This document shows positions 1-6,976 of a stretch of 20,258 nt of DNA, piece by piece. A program made the translations under genes and the position numbers. The stretch is from Verrucomicrobiia bacterium (lineage in GTDB: Bacteria; Verrucomicrobiota; Verrucomicrobiia; Limisphaerales; JAUIHU01). Below the pieces are notes generated by a model that worked only from the letters and a program-made list of their open reading frames with translations, made no database searches and was not told the origin of the DNA. The stretch spans positions 1 to 20,258 of the forward strand of contig JAUIHU010000007.1 in the NCBI GenBank assembly GCA_030432175.1, given 5' to 3'. The stretch's first letter is position 1. Each line of letters opens with the position of its first letter.

Positions 1-1120
1 TATGTTTGACTGGAAAGGGTCCATGAAAGCCAGCGCTCTCGGAGACGTGTTGGCGATGCGCATGGGGCGTGGCGTAGCGTCAACGGTCCGATCTCACATT
101 CCAGATGAGCGGGTCGCGCAGATGGTGGATCATTTCACCCAATATGTTGGCTCCTCCCCTATCAATTCACCAGCGGTGCTCTGTGGCATTGCAAGCATGC
201 AGACTGAAGAAGGCATTTGGTATCCGAAGGGAGGAACCGGGGCTGTCCCAAAAGCTCTTGGACGACTTGCAGAAGCGCTGGGTGTGGATATCCGGTCTAA
301 CTGCTCCATCGAACGCATCGTGATCGAAGATAACGAAGTGCAGGGGATTGAAACAGGATCCGGTGAATTTGTTCCTTTAAAAGCCGTCGTCTCCAATTGT
401 GACACGGTTCGAAGTCACCAGGAATTGATGGATGGCAAACCATCCAAAAAGTTTGCTAACCGTCGTTCCTACGAGCCTGCGTGTTCAGGTGTGGTGCTCT
501 ATCTTGGATTGAATAAACGCTACGATCATATCATCCACCATAATTTTGTCTTTTCCAAAGATTCGGAAGAGGAGTTTGATTGGATTTACAAAAAAGGTGA
601 ACCAGCGCCAGATCCAACTTGTTATTTATGCGCCCCATCTGGAACGGAGTCCGAAGTGGCTCCAGAAGGTGGAGAGGCTCTTTACGTATTGACGCACACT
701 CCATATTTGAGAGAGGGACATGATTGGAAAGTCATGGGTCCGAGATACCGAGATACTATCATCAATAAACTTAAAACCTGCGCAGGCATGGAAGACATTG
801 AGGAACGGATCGTTTTTGAAGACATCCTGACACCTCAAGGCATCCAGGACCGTTATCGAGCATGGAAAGGCGCGATTTACGGCTTGGCCAGTCACGGTAA
901 ATTTATGGGAGCATTCAAGCCATCCAATCGAAGTCCGGATGTCAAAGGACTCTATTTTGCCGGTGGATCCGCACACCCTGGACCTGGGATGCCGATGGTG
1001 ATGATGTCGGGTTGGATTGCAGCAGATACATTGGACAAAGACGGAACGGTAGAGCCTACCAATGATTCAAAAATGCTGAGTGTGAACCGCACTTCCAGGA
1101 ACGCATTGAGCGCCGTTTGA
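1..1120 (+). CDS. Carotenoid desaturase/oxidase of the CrtI/CrtN family, 5'-truncated by the window edge
   Basis: FAD-dependent phytoene or diapophytoene desaturase-type enzyme that introduces double bonds into, or oxidises, a carotenoid backbone at the membrane. About 372 residues are visible. Family members are about 500 residues and begin with a GxGxxG FAD-binding fold, which is missing here because the gene enters from outside the window, so the ATG at base 2 is internal. Visible family features are a FDWKGS segment at the left edge, a WYPKGGTGAVPKALGRLAE segment (the substrate-side 'G-G' region) and the C-terminal FAD-contact signature GLYFAGGSAHPGPGMP followed by a SGW helix. The acyltransferase and glycosyltransferase downstream on the same strand make a C30 (CrtN/CrtP-like) role likely. 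Which of the family's reactions it performs cannot be read from the sequence. The stop is TGA at 1118-1120. Confidence 0.88.
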   Translation, partial: MFDWKGSMKASALGDVLAMRMGRGVASTVRSHIPDERVAQMVDHFTQYVGSSPINSPAVLCGIASMQTEEGIWYPKGGTGAVPKALGRLAEALGVDIRSNCSIERIVIEDNEVQGIETGSGEFVPLKAVVSNCDTVRSHQELMDGKPSKKFANRRSYEPACSGVVLYLGLNKRYDHIIHHNFVFSKDSEEEFDWIYKKGEPAPDPTCYLCAPSGTESEVAPEGGEALYVLTHTPYLREGHDWKVMGPRYRDTIINKLKTCAGMEDIEERIVFEDILTPQGIQDRYRAWKGAIYGLASHGKFMGAFKPSNRSPDVKGLYFAGGSAHPGPGMPMVMMSGWIAADTLDKDGTVEPTNDSKMLSVNRTSRNALSAV

Positions 1121-1225
1121 CTGAAAAAACGAATTCCACGTGACTTACTGAATAAGTCAGGACTCGTAACGACACAGGATAGTTCGTTTGAGTTGCTTAC
1201 AAGTAAAGTCGAGTCATTTTAGGTT

Positions 1226-2179
1226 ATGGATATTGCCCGAAAATCCATGTCTGCAATGGACAGCCTGAGAAAGCCTGAGGAAATGAGATCAGCCAAAAAA
1301 ACGTTTGATCTCATTTCCGAAAGGCCAGCCTCGACTACGCCCAGATTGACCACCGAAATTAATCATCCGAAAACGAATCAAGTCTCCAATCCCTCAGAGC
1401 TTTGGGTCAAAGCATTTTCATGGTATGGCTTGAAGTACGTCGCAAAGAACTTCAATGCGGTAAGAATGTCCGATCAGGGATGTTTTCCTTTACTGAGAAA
1501 AGATACTCCGATCATCATTTATTTGAATCACGCCAGTTGGTGGGATCCCATGATCGGCTTGGTTGCCTGGCATCGACTATTTCAGAATCGCAAAGTTTAT
1601 ACACCCATCGACTCTGAAGCGCTGAAGAAGTATCGTTTTTTTTCCAAGCTGGGATTTTTTGGAGTCAAGCAGGGAACGGTTTCTGGCGCGAGACAGTTTT
1701 TGCGTCAGGCGGGAGCTGTATTGAAACTAGAAAGGAATGCGGCGCTGATCGTCACTCCACAGGGAAGATTTGTGGATGTCAGGGAGCGTCCATTAAAATT
1801 TCTCCCTGGCCTTAGCTCATTGGCAGCTCGTACATCTGGAGCTTTCATTATTCCAATGGCGGTAGAATACACTTTCTGGGACGAAAAACGACCTGAGGCG
1901 CTGATACGTTTTGGAGAAGTCTTGCAAACGGATGCATTGAAAGAGGTGAATCACACACCCGCTAAAATCCAATCTGTATTGGAGCAACGGCTTTTAGAAA
2001 CCATGGATCAACTTAAAAATGAATCGCTCCAGCGTGATCCATGTCTTTTCACGAACTTGTTAAACGGCAAATCCGGTGTTTCTCCAGTCTATGACGCCTG
2101 GCGTAGTTTTCGAGCCTGGCTCAAAGGGGAACGGTTTGATGTCGCTCACAGCAAAGCCGACCCTGGTCGTAGAAATTAA
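1226..2179 (+). CDS. PlsC/LPLAT-family acyltransferase, probably acylating a glycosyl carotenoid
   Basis: Lysophospholipid acyltransferase-like protein of 317 residues that would transfer an acyl group to a hydroxyl at the membrane face. The catalytic HX4D motif is visible as NHASWWD (H102, D107). The second conserved block reads TPQGRFVDVRERP (about 177-189), where many homologues have FPEGTRS, so the canonical E is replaced by Q. An IIPMAVEY block follows at about 208. Residues 1-60 are polar and poorly conserved-looking, and the ATG at 1226 has no Shine-Dalgarno sequence, so a start at Met8 or Met10 is possible. The gene sits 105 bases after the carotenoid desaturase and 41 bases before a glycosyltransferase. 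By analogy with staphyloxanthin CrtO and related C30 pathways I infer that it acylates the sugar of a glycosylated carotenoid. A role in phospholipid synthesis is the alternative. Confidence 0.8.
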   Translation: MDIARKSMSAMDSLRKPEEMRSAKKTFDLISERPASTTPRLTTEINHPKTNQVSNPSELWVKAFSWYGLKYVAKNFNAVRMSDQGCFPLLRKDTPIIIYLNHASWWDPMIGLVAWHRLFQNRKVYTPIDSEALKKYRFFSKLGFFGVKQGTVSGARQFLRQAGAVLKLERNAALIVTPQGRFVDVRERPLKFLPGLSSLAARTSGAFIIPMAVEYTFWDEKRPEALIRFGEVLQTDALKEVNHTPAKIQSVLEQRLLETMDQLKNESLQRDPCLFTNLLNGKSGVSPVYDAWRSFRAWLKGERFDVAHSKADPGRRN

Positions 2180-2220
2180 ATTGGATCTCTGAATCTAATA
2201 ACATTGAATAACAAAAGAAT

Positions 2221-3459
2221 ATGAACTGGCAATCCTGGATCATCAGCTCTGTTGTACTTGCTGCGGCAATCCCCGGGATTGTTTTCCTCAGAAACTTTTT
2301 CCGCTATCAACCGTTATTGCGACCTCCGAGATGTAATAGAAAAATCCGGCCGGCGCTTCCTGTAGAAAAAGTTGAATGCGATGGTTGTGTTCCTGAAATC
2401 TCCATACTGATTCCGGCTCGAAATGAAGAACAGAGGTTGCCAGGGCTGTTAGATTCGATTTTGTCGCATCCAATTCAGCGCTCCTATGAGATATTGATTA
2501 TGGATGACCAATCCGAAGATGGCACTGCGTCAGTCATTCAACAATATCATCTCAAAGATCCTGCGATCCAAAAAATCAACGGCATTCCACTCCCAAAAGG
2601 TTGGTGTGGCAAACAGTGGGCTTGTTGGAACCTCGCTCAAAAAGCGCAAGGCAAATGGCTGCTCTTTATCGACGCAGATGTCAGACTCAGTTCAGGATCG
2701 ATCGACAAGTGTGTTCAGTCAGCTGAACTTTCGCAAGCTGCATTGATCAGCGGGATTCCACGTCAAATCACCGGATCATTTCTTGAGCGGCTTTGTATTC
2801 CGTTGATTCACTTTGTCCTGTTGAGCTTCTTGCCTATCTGGCGCATGCGACGATCAACTCATCCTTCATACGCTGCAGGCTGCGGACAATGGATCCTGGT
2901 TCGCTCCGACGCATACCATCAGTCCGGAGGTCATCGAGAAATTGCTGGTTCACTCCATGATGGGATCCAATTACCTAAAACTCTGCGTCGGTCTGGATTT
3001 AAAACAGATTTAATCGATCTCACCCCGCACGCTTCCTGTCGAATGTACCAGTCATCGAAAGAAGTCTGGGAAGGTTTAATGAAGAATGCGAGCGAGGGAC
3101 TCGGCTCCCCAGGCAGGATAGTTCCCATCACGCTGATACTTTTTGCTGGACAGATTGCGCCGTGGATTTTGCTGCTGTTTTGGGATTCTATCAGTTTGGA
3201 ATGGAAACCGTATTCCATTACAGCGCTGATATTTGCGATCTTCCCAAGATTACTGGCATCCTGGAGATATCGTCAGGGTTGGACCAGCGCCTGGTTTCAT
3301 CCGCTGGGAATCGCCGTGTTTCTGACCATTCAATGGGTATCGCTATGGAGAAGCTGGAATGGAATTCAATCCACATGGCGTGGACGGTCATATTCGCAAA
3401 ATGCACTTGCTTCAAATCAGACGAACCAATCCAAAACAAAGAGTGGGGCCATTATTTAA
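2221..3459 (+). CDS. Membrane-anchored family 2 glycosyltransferase, CrtQ-like
   Basis: GT-A fold inverting glycosyltransferase of 412 residues. An N-terminal membrane helix (about 5-24) is followed by the catalytic domain: SILIPARNEE at 61-70, the nucleotide-binding IMDDQSEDGT at about 93-102, the metal-binding DAD at 151-153, and a CRMYQS block at about 273 in the region that carries QxxRW in related enzymes. Several hydrophobic segments (about 193-211, 302-325, 333-350, 365-385) and a WRGRSY tail near the C terminus match the layout of CrtQ and hopanoid-associated HpnB-type enzymes. Its position directly after the acyltransferase supports glycosylation of a C30 carotenoid acid or alcohol. 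The sugar donor cannot be deduced. The ATG at 2221 has an A-rich upstream region but no clear ribosome binding site. It appears to be the last gene of the cluster. Confidence 0.84.
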   Translation: MNWQSWIISSVVLAAAIPGIVFLRNFFRYQPLLRPPRCNRKIRPALPVEKVECDGCVPEISILIPARNEEQRLPGLLDSILSHPIQRSYEILIMDDQSEDGTASVIQQYHLKDPAIQKINGIPLPKGWCGKQWACWNLAQKAQGKWLLFIDADVRLSSGSIDKCVQSAELSQAALISGIPRQITGSFLERLCIPLIHFVLLSFLPIWRMRRSTHPSYAAGCGQWILVRSDAYHQSGGHREIAGSLHDGIQLPKTLRRSGFKTDLIDLTPHASCRMYQSSKEVWEGLMKNASEGLGSPGRIVPITLILFAGQIAPWILLLFWDSISLEWKPYSITALIFAIFPRLLASWRYRQGWTSAWFHPLGIAVFLTIQWVSLWRSWNGIQSTWRGRSYSQNALASNQTNQSKTKSGAII

Positions 3460-3563
3460 ACCCCACTGGGACTGTGATAGCAGCAGCGTTCTTTCTGATT
3501 GTTGAAGTTGAATATTCAGATTAAGCGCCCTCTAAAAACAGTCCGAAGCCAACCTGTTTAATC

Positions 3564-3600
3564 TGTAGATCCTGCTGTTTTGTTTTGGACAGGATCTACA
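3564..3600. terminator. Hairpin between convergent genes, possible bidirectional terminator
   Basis: A perfect 11-bp inverted repeat (3564-3574 TGTAGATCCTG with 3590-3600 CAGGATCTACA) encloses a 15-nt T-rich loop. It lies between the 3' end of the glycosyltransferase gene (stop at 3459) and the 3' end of the DUF2892 gene (stop at 3618), where transcripts from both sides should end. There is no U-tract on either side, so it may act with Rho or as a processing or stability structure instead of as a classical intrinsic terminator. Confidence 0.5.
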
Positions 3601-3617
3601 AGACTAGCAGGAATAAA

Positions 3618-3809
3618 TCAGGATGATTTGTTCTTGCAGCTGGAAAAGCCAAGCGGCAGATAAGCCGGACACCATCCCAAGAGAGCAGTCAGAAGAGGAA
3701 CAGCTCCCACAGCTCCCCACCAGGATTTGAAATAAAAACCAGCTCCGATCACGGCCAGACCTACCACAACTCTGAGAACTCGATCAATTGAACCAACGTT
3801 TTGTTTCAT
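3618..3809 (-). CDS. DUF2892 (YgaP-type transmembrane) small membrane protein
   Basis: A 63-residue inner-membrane protein. It begins with the family-typical NVGSIDRVLRVVVGLA, followed by a first membrane helix (about 11-27) and a second helix with PLLTALLGWCPAYLPLG (about 38-54). The conserved GWCP segment and the SSCK tail contain the cysteines usual for this family, which forms the membrane part of rhodanese YgaP in other bacteria. The biochemical function of free-standing copies is not established. Related genes often sit near sulfur or redox genes, but none is adjacent here. The start ATG (3809) lies only 3 nt after a plausible -10 box, so translation may be leaderless. A strong palindrome lies upstream and suggests its own regulator. 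Confidence 0.85.
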   Translation of the reverse strand: MKQNVGSIDRVLRVVVGLAVIGAGFYFKSWWGAVGAVPLLTALLGWCPAYLPLGFSSCKNKSS

Positions 3810-3812
3810 AAC

Positions 3813-3841
3813 GATATAGCTATTAACAGATATATTGTCAA
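3813..3841 (-). promoter_or_regulatory. Candidate sigma70 promoter of the DUF2892 gene
   Basis: On the minus strand a perfect -35 TTGACA (3841-3836) is separated by exactly 17 nt from TATATC (3818-3813, 4 of 6 consensus bases). The ATG follows at 3809, so transcription would begin at or just inside the start codon. Either the message is leaderless, or an alternative -10 such as TAATAG slightly upstream is used. Confidence 0.45.
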
Positions 3842-3867
3842 TTAGTCAAACTGATTTTTGAATTATT

Positions 3868-3885
3868 TTAAATCAGTTGATTTAA
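3868..3885. promoter_or_regulatory. Perfect 8+2+8 palindrome, candidate operator
   Basis: TTAAATCA-GT-TGATTTAA is a perfect inverted repeat about 60 bases upstream of the DUF2892 start and upstream of its -35 box. An inverted partial copy lies at 3846-3856 (TCAAACTGATT, whose complement reads AATCAGTTTGA), giving several AATCAGTT(T)GA half-sites. The AT-rich stem with its 2-nt centre fits a dimeric protein-binding site better than an RNA hairpin. The cognate regulator is not in the window. Confidence 0.45.
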
Positions 3886-3913
3886 TTATTGGCGGTGATC
3901 AGGGGATATCATG

Positions 3914-3939
3914 AAAAAACGCTTTCAAAGTTGAAAGCG
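3914..3939 (-). terminator. Intrinsic terminator of the ThuA-like gene
   Basis: On the minus strand CGCTTTCAA and TTGAAAGCG (3939-3931 and 3928-3920) form a perfect 9-bp inverted repeat with a 2-nt centre, which in RNA would open to a small loop. It is followed at once by six T residues (3919-3914). It lies 50 bases after the stop of the ThuA-like gene, as expected for a Rho-independent terminator. Confidence 0.78.
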
Positions 3940-3988
3940 CTTGAATGGTTTGGGGTATGAACCTGTGGGATTACCGAAACCAGGGAGG

Positions 3989-4999
3989 TTAATCCTTCAG
4001 CTCATGTTCACAAGGGTAAACGCCTTTAGTGAATGAGTTGAATCCGTAGAATGTAGGATTGTATTCCCCAACATAATCGACATCAGCGCTGGCCGGGATT
4101 TGGTTTTCCATGTTCAACCCCCAATAGCATGCGTTGACAAAGAACCGACGCAGATCTTCGCTTTCCAGGTCAACGGAAGCTCCCATGGTTGTGGCAATCA
4201 CTCGGTTGGTGTTGCCGGATTCACCTGTGTATTCACGCACCCAGGCGACCGGCATCATTGGATCATTCTTCCGATTCTCAACAGGCGGGTCTTCCGGGCT
4301 CATTCCCTTGAGAACTGCTCCATACAAAAGAACTTTTGAATTCTCAGGCAGTGAACGAATGCCGTACACATCAGTTGGACCCCAAACATCTTCCACGCCT
4401 TTCAGAATGGGATGACATTTTTCGTCTTCATTAATCACACCCCGAGTACTTTCACCTTTGTGGATTCCGTGGTGGTTAACCCAGGTTTCTCCGAGGACCT
4501 GTTTTCCAAAACCACCCGGCCATTTTGAACTTCTCCAACTCCAGTGAGCATATGGGCTGTCTGGATTACGGCTGTAACTGAAGGCATGTGTGGAAGTGCG
4601 AAGTCCGAATACCGGCTTTCCTGAATTCAGAAACTCCACGATATATTTCATGTCCTCATCCGGTAGCTCGCGAAATCTTGTAAACAACACCATCATGTCC
4701 GCTGTTTCCAAATGGAATAATCCCGGGATATTCGTTTGATTGTTGGGATCAATCTCTCCTGTTAACGGATCTTGTGAGAACAACACCGTGCAATCAAATC
4801 CGTGACGCTGAGAAAGAATTTTTGCCATCATCGGCATTCCCTCTTCTGAACGATATTCTTCATCGCCTGAAATGAAAACAATGTGCTTGCCTTTCCCTGG
4901 CCCTTCAGCCCCTGAATAATGCACCCATTTTCCTGCTTGTGCTGACAAACTCAAACCAAGGAGAGTCGCAGCGATTATACAATTCTTTATATTCATCAT
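3989..4999 (-). CDS. Secreted ThuA-like domain protein (class I glutamine amidotransferase-like fold)
   Basis: 336 residues with a Sec signal peptide (MMNIKNCI, hydrophobic core, SAQA cleavage after about residue 22), so it is exported. The mature protein contains a ThuA-like domain: the first strand and loop HIVFISGDEEYRSEEGMPMM (from about 39), the LFTRFRELPDEDMKYIVEFLNSG block (about 105-127) and the FGLRTSTHAF segment (about 132-141), then the WVNHHG motif (about 174-179). ThuA-like proteins are abundant in Verrucomicrobia and Planctomycetes and are linked to carbohydrate use, but this subfamily has no proven reaction. The start has two consecutive ATGs (4999 and 4996) and no clear Shine-Dalgarno sequence. 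It is transcribed alone and followed by an intrinsic terminator. Divergent from it, after 220 bases, is a small ribbon-helix-helix-like gene. Confidence 0.82.
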   Translation of the reverse strand: MMNIKNCIIAATLLGLSLSAQAGKWVHYSGAEGPGKGKHIVFISGDEEYRSEEGMPMMAKILSQRHGFDCTVLFSQDPLTGEIDPNNQTNIPGLFHLETADMMVLFTRFRELPDEDMKYIVEFLNSGKPVFGLRTSTHAFSYSRNPDSPYAHWSWRSSKWPGGFGKQVLGETWVNHHGIHKGESTRGVINEDEKCHPILKGVEDVWGPTDVYGIRSLPENSKVLLYGAVLKGMSPEDPPVENRKNDPMMPVAWVREYTGESGNTNRVIATTMGASVDLESEDLRRFFVNACYWGLNMENQIPASADVDYVGEYNPTFYGFNSFTKGVYPCEHELKD

Positions 5000-5138
5000 T
5001 TTTATACTTTACTACACAATTAGATGGATCTTCCGGACATTGGATTGTTCAATATCTTACCGGATAATCTCCTCATTGAGAAGCCCGGATCTGATTGATT
5101 TGAAACCTCTTACATGCGTTGCCGATATTGCTAATTGC

Positions 5139-5167
5139 TTGAGAATCAAGGTAATACAAAGTAATAC
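5139..5167 (+). promoter_or_regulatory. Weak promoter candidate upstream of the small DNA-binding-like gene
   Basis: TTGAGA (5139-5144, 5 of 6 consensus bases) and TAATAC (5162-5167, poor match) are spaced by 17 bases. TAATAC occurs twice in a short direct repeat (GTAATACaaa GTAATACttt, 5151-5170). A start site near 5175 would give a leader of about 45 nt that includes the GGAG ribosome binding site. Confidence 0.3.
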
Positions 5168-5219
5168 TTTTTAAACTTCCATTGCCGCGACTTTAAAAAA
5201 TGCCCTATGCTGGAGAGTG

Positions 5220-5531
5220 ATGGGCAAAAAACAGGAAACGGACATGATTTGCTTTCGAAGCCCGGAAGCATTGACTGCCAGACTGGATGAGTACGCGACA
5301 AGGTATGATATACCTCGCTCTCTTCTGGTACGCCATGCCGTGGTTGCCCTGATCAGTCAGCTGGATAAAACCCAACCATATTTAGTCATCCCTCCTGGTT
5401 TTGAAGTGAAAATACAAGTCACTCCAAAAGAACGGAAGGTCAGATCAGAGATACCGGAGAAAAACTCTCCGATATGGAACGAAGATACAGATTCTGAAAA
5501 ATATGGGAAAGATAATCCTCCGCAATCATGA
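5220..5531 (+). CDS. Small protein with a ribbon-helix-helix-like N-terminal half
   Basis: 103 residues. A GTG at 5217 is directly followed by ATG at 5220. The GGAG at 5212-5215 is 4 nt from the ATG but only 1 nt from the GTG, so I chose the ATG. The N-terminal half (about 5-50: a short beta strand TDMICFRSPEALTARLDEYA, then an RYDIPRSLLVRHAVVALISQL helix pair) resembles CopG/Arc-type ribbon-helix-helix proteins, which bind DNA as dimers. The C-terminal half is charged and proline-containing (PPGFEVKIQVTPKERK) and unrecognised. No toxin gene is adjacent, so an antitoxin role is not supported. A transcription factor is possible, and its neighbour gene is an obvious candidate target. Its stop codon overlaps the stop of the convergent gene within the palindrome TCATGA. 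Confidence 0.6.
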   Translation: MGKKQETDMICFRSPEALTARLDEYATRYDIPRSLLVRHAVVALISQLDKTQPYLVIPPGFEVKIQVTPKERKVRSEIPEKNSPIWNEDTDSEKYGKDNPPQS

Positions 5532-6011
5532 TAATTTCCTGATTGCACGCCGCGTCGTTTTGGGGATCCTGTTCAAGTCGAAATCCACTTTCCTGAAATT
5601 GCTGAGTCCCCAGTTATAAGCTGAATAGATGTGAGCGGCGGTTGGCGGCCTCCCCATGAGTCTTTCCAGTCTGTACTCAAGTACTTTTAAATAGCATTTC
5701 GCATACGCGCGACTCCTCTCCGGATGCATCACTCCACTGTGATAATCCCAAACCGGTAGTCCATGACGGCGTCTATATTCAGTCGCATCCTTCCAGGCCA
5801 GTTTTCCCATTTGAAAAACCCCCAAACTCCGGCCATTGTCTCCCACTAAAAATTTTCCTCCTGACGATTCAATCAAAGCAATACGATCCAATAGTTCTTC
5901 CGTCACCACAGTAGCTTCCAATTCAGCGGCCTGGGAGGTGTTCGGTTGGGCAATAGAGACAGAGATAGAGCCTGCCAACGCCCACACATATAAGCGTTTC
6001 AATAATCTCAT
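5526..6011 (-). CDS. Exported lysozyme-fold (lytic transglycosylase-like) protein
   Basis: 161 residues from the ATG at 6011. The frame is open up to 6104, with another ATG at 6059, but the 6011 start places a compact signal peptide (KRLYVWALAGSISVSIA, cleavage near SQAA) at the N terminus. The mature part resembles SLT-type lysozyme-like domains: a glutamate in IALIESSGG (E48), the GRSLGVFQM block (60-68) matching 'SxGxxQ', and AYNWGLSNFRK (131-141) matching the 'AYNxG' motif. The likely role is cleavage of peptidoglycan glycan strands in the periplasm. It is short and lacks a cell-wall-binding domain, and the central segment (WDYHSGVMHPERSRAYAKCYL) is not one I recognise. Activity is therefore inferred from fold motifs only. 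It is convergent with, and overlaps by 6 bases, the small gene ending at 5531. Confidence 0.7.
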   Translation of the reverse strand: MRLLKRLYVWALAGSISVSIAQPNTSQAAELEATVVTEELLDRIALIESSGGKFLVGDNGRSLGVFQMGKLAWKDATEYRRRHGLPVWDYHSGVMHPERSRAYAKCYLKVLEYRLERLMGRPPTAAHIYSAYNWGLSNFRKVDFDLNRIPKTTRRAIRKLS

Positions 6012-6393
6012 GATATTTTTATTTTTGGTATTTACCTTCTCTGCTTTCCAATCAGCCATCGTCTCTGCCAATTTTAGACACCTGAGCCCCTGGAGTCTGA
6101 TCATCTTTACTTAACGACGTCTGTCTGAAAACCATCCACATTTTATTCATAAGCAGACATAGCGCCAGTTCTTAGTTTTCAGAATGAAAAGCGCATCAAT
6201 AAAGCGCTGTTTTCAAAATGAATCAAGGGATCCACTCTTGTTTTTTTAAATCGAGATTCTGTTTCAGGCGCTTTAAGTTATATGTATGGTTCGACGCGTA
6301 TTTGATTGACTCATTCAACAAAAATCGCTTCGAGTGAAGTTTACCTGATCTTAAATAGTTGACCCTGTTAGATTAAGGTCCGAAAAAATAATC
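6012..6393. promoter_or_regulatory. Divergent intergenic region with a direct repeat flanking a hairpin
   Basis: This 382-base AT-rich gap lies between the divergent transglycosylase-like and cyclophilin genes. It contains a 14-base direct repeat with one mismatch, GTTTTCAgAATGAA (6175-6188) and GTTTTCAaAATGAA (6209-6222). These flank an inverted repeat GAAAAGCGC (6186-6194) with GCGCTgTTTTC (6204-6214). This could be an operator or a weak transcript end. No convincing -35/-10 pair was found for either gene. Confidence 0.35.
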
Positions 6394-6924
6394 ATGTCTG
6401 AAGATAATAACAACACCGCCAACACCTCAGCAACTGCTGTGATTAATACATCAGCCGGAGCTATGAAAATCAAATTCTGGTCCGATGTAGCCCCAAAAAC
6501 GGTTAAGAATTTTTTGAAACTGGCCAGTGAAGGATTCTACAACGGCACCGCTTTCCACCGAATCGTCGAAGGATTTATGATCCAGGGCGGCGACCCGCTG
6601 AGTAAAGATCCAGATCATCCCCGCGTCGGAACAGGCGGCCCAGGGTATATGATCCCTGCCGAATTCAACGACCGTCCACATGTTCGAGGTGTCCTTTCCA
6701 TGGCGCGTTCCCAGGATCCAAATTCCGCCGGAAGCCAGTTCTTCATCTGTCTGGCGGACGCTCGGTTCCTGGACCGGCAATACACTGCGTTTGGTGAGTT
6801 GATTGAAGGCGACGATGTGCTCGGAGCGATTGGATCCACCCCAACTACCATGGGAGCAGGCGGCGAGCGGAGCAAGCCGGTGAATCGAGTGGAAATCACA
6901 TCCGTAGAAGTTAGCTCCGACTGA
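6394..6924 (+). CDS. Cyclophilin-type peptidyl-prolyl cis-trans isomerase
   Basis: Catalyses cis-trans isomerisation of Xaa-Pro bonds during protein folding. It has 176 residues, the usual size of a single cyclophilin domain, with a short polar N-terminal extension and no signal peptide, so it is probably cytoplasmic. Signature blocks are visible: the catalytic-arginine motif FHRIVEGFMIQGGDP (R56), then GVLSMARSQDPNSAGSQFFI (about 99-118, containing the QFF substrate-binding residues) and FLDRQYTAFGEL. Position 125 is Phe where cyclosporin-sensitive cyclophilins have Trp, as in many bacterial enzymes. The ATG at 6394 lacks a Shine-Dalgarno sequence near the start. The small gene at 6977 follows after 52 bases and may be cotranscribed. 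Confidence 0.92.
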   Translation: MSEDNNNTANTSATAVINTSAGAMKIKFWSDVAPKTVKNFLKLASEGFYNGTAFHRIVEGFMIQGGDPLSKDPDHPRVGTGGPGYMIPAEFNDRPHVRGVLSMARSQDPNSAGSQFFICLADARFLDRQYTAFGELIEGDDVLGAIGSTPTTMGAGGERSKPVNRVEITSVEVSSD

Positions 6925-6976
6925 ATCTATCCACATCAGGACGTAAGCAGTCCCGGGAATCGCTTTATTTCTATTT

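Noticed and set aside
1141..1215. Small inverted repeats (TGACTTA/TAAGTCA and GACTCG/CGAGTC) between the desaturase and acyltransferase genes
   Set aside because: The stems are short and have no U-tract or promoter geometry. They may be real but are not distinguishable from chance.
3162..3524. A 120-codon frame overlapping the end of the glycosyltransferase gene
   Set aside because: Most of it overlaps the conserved membrane part of the glycosyltransferase in another frame, and its short unique tail has no features.
5182..5211. TTGCCG - 18 bases - TATGCT as promoter of the small DNA-binding-like gene
   Set aside because: Transcription would start at the start codon and exclude the GGAG ribosome binding site that fits the ATG at 5220.
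5217..6104. Toxin-antitoxin pair from the ribbon-helix-helix-like gene and its neighbour
   Set aside because: The genes are convergent, not cotranscribed, and the neighbour is an exported lysozyme-fold protein, not a known toxin family.
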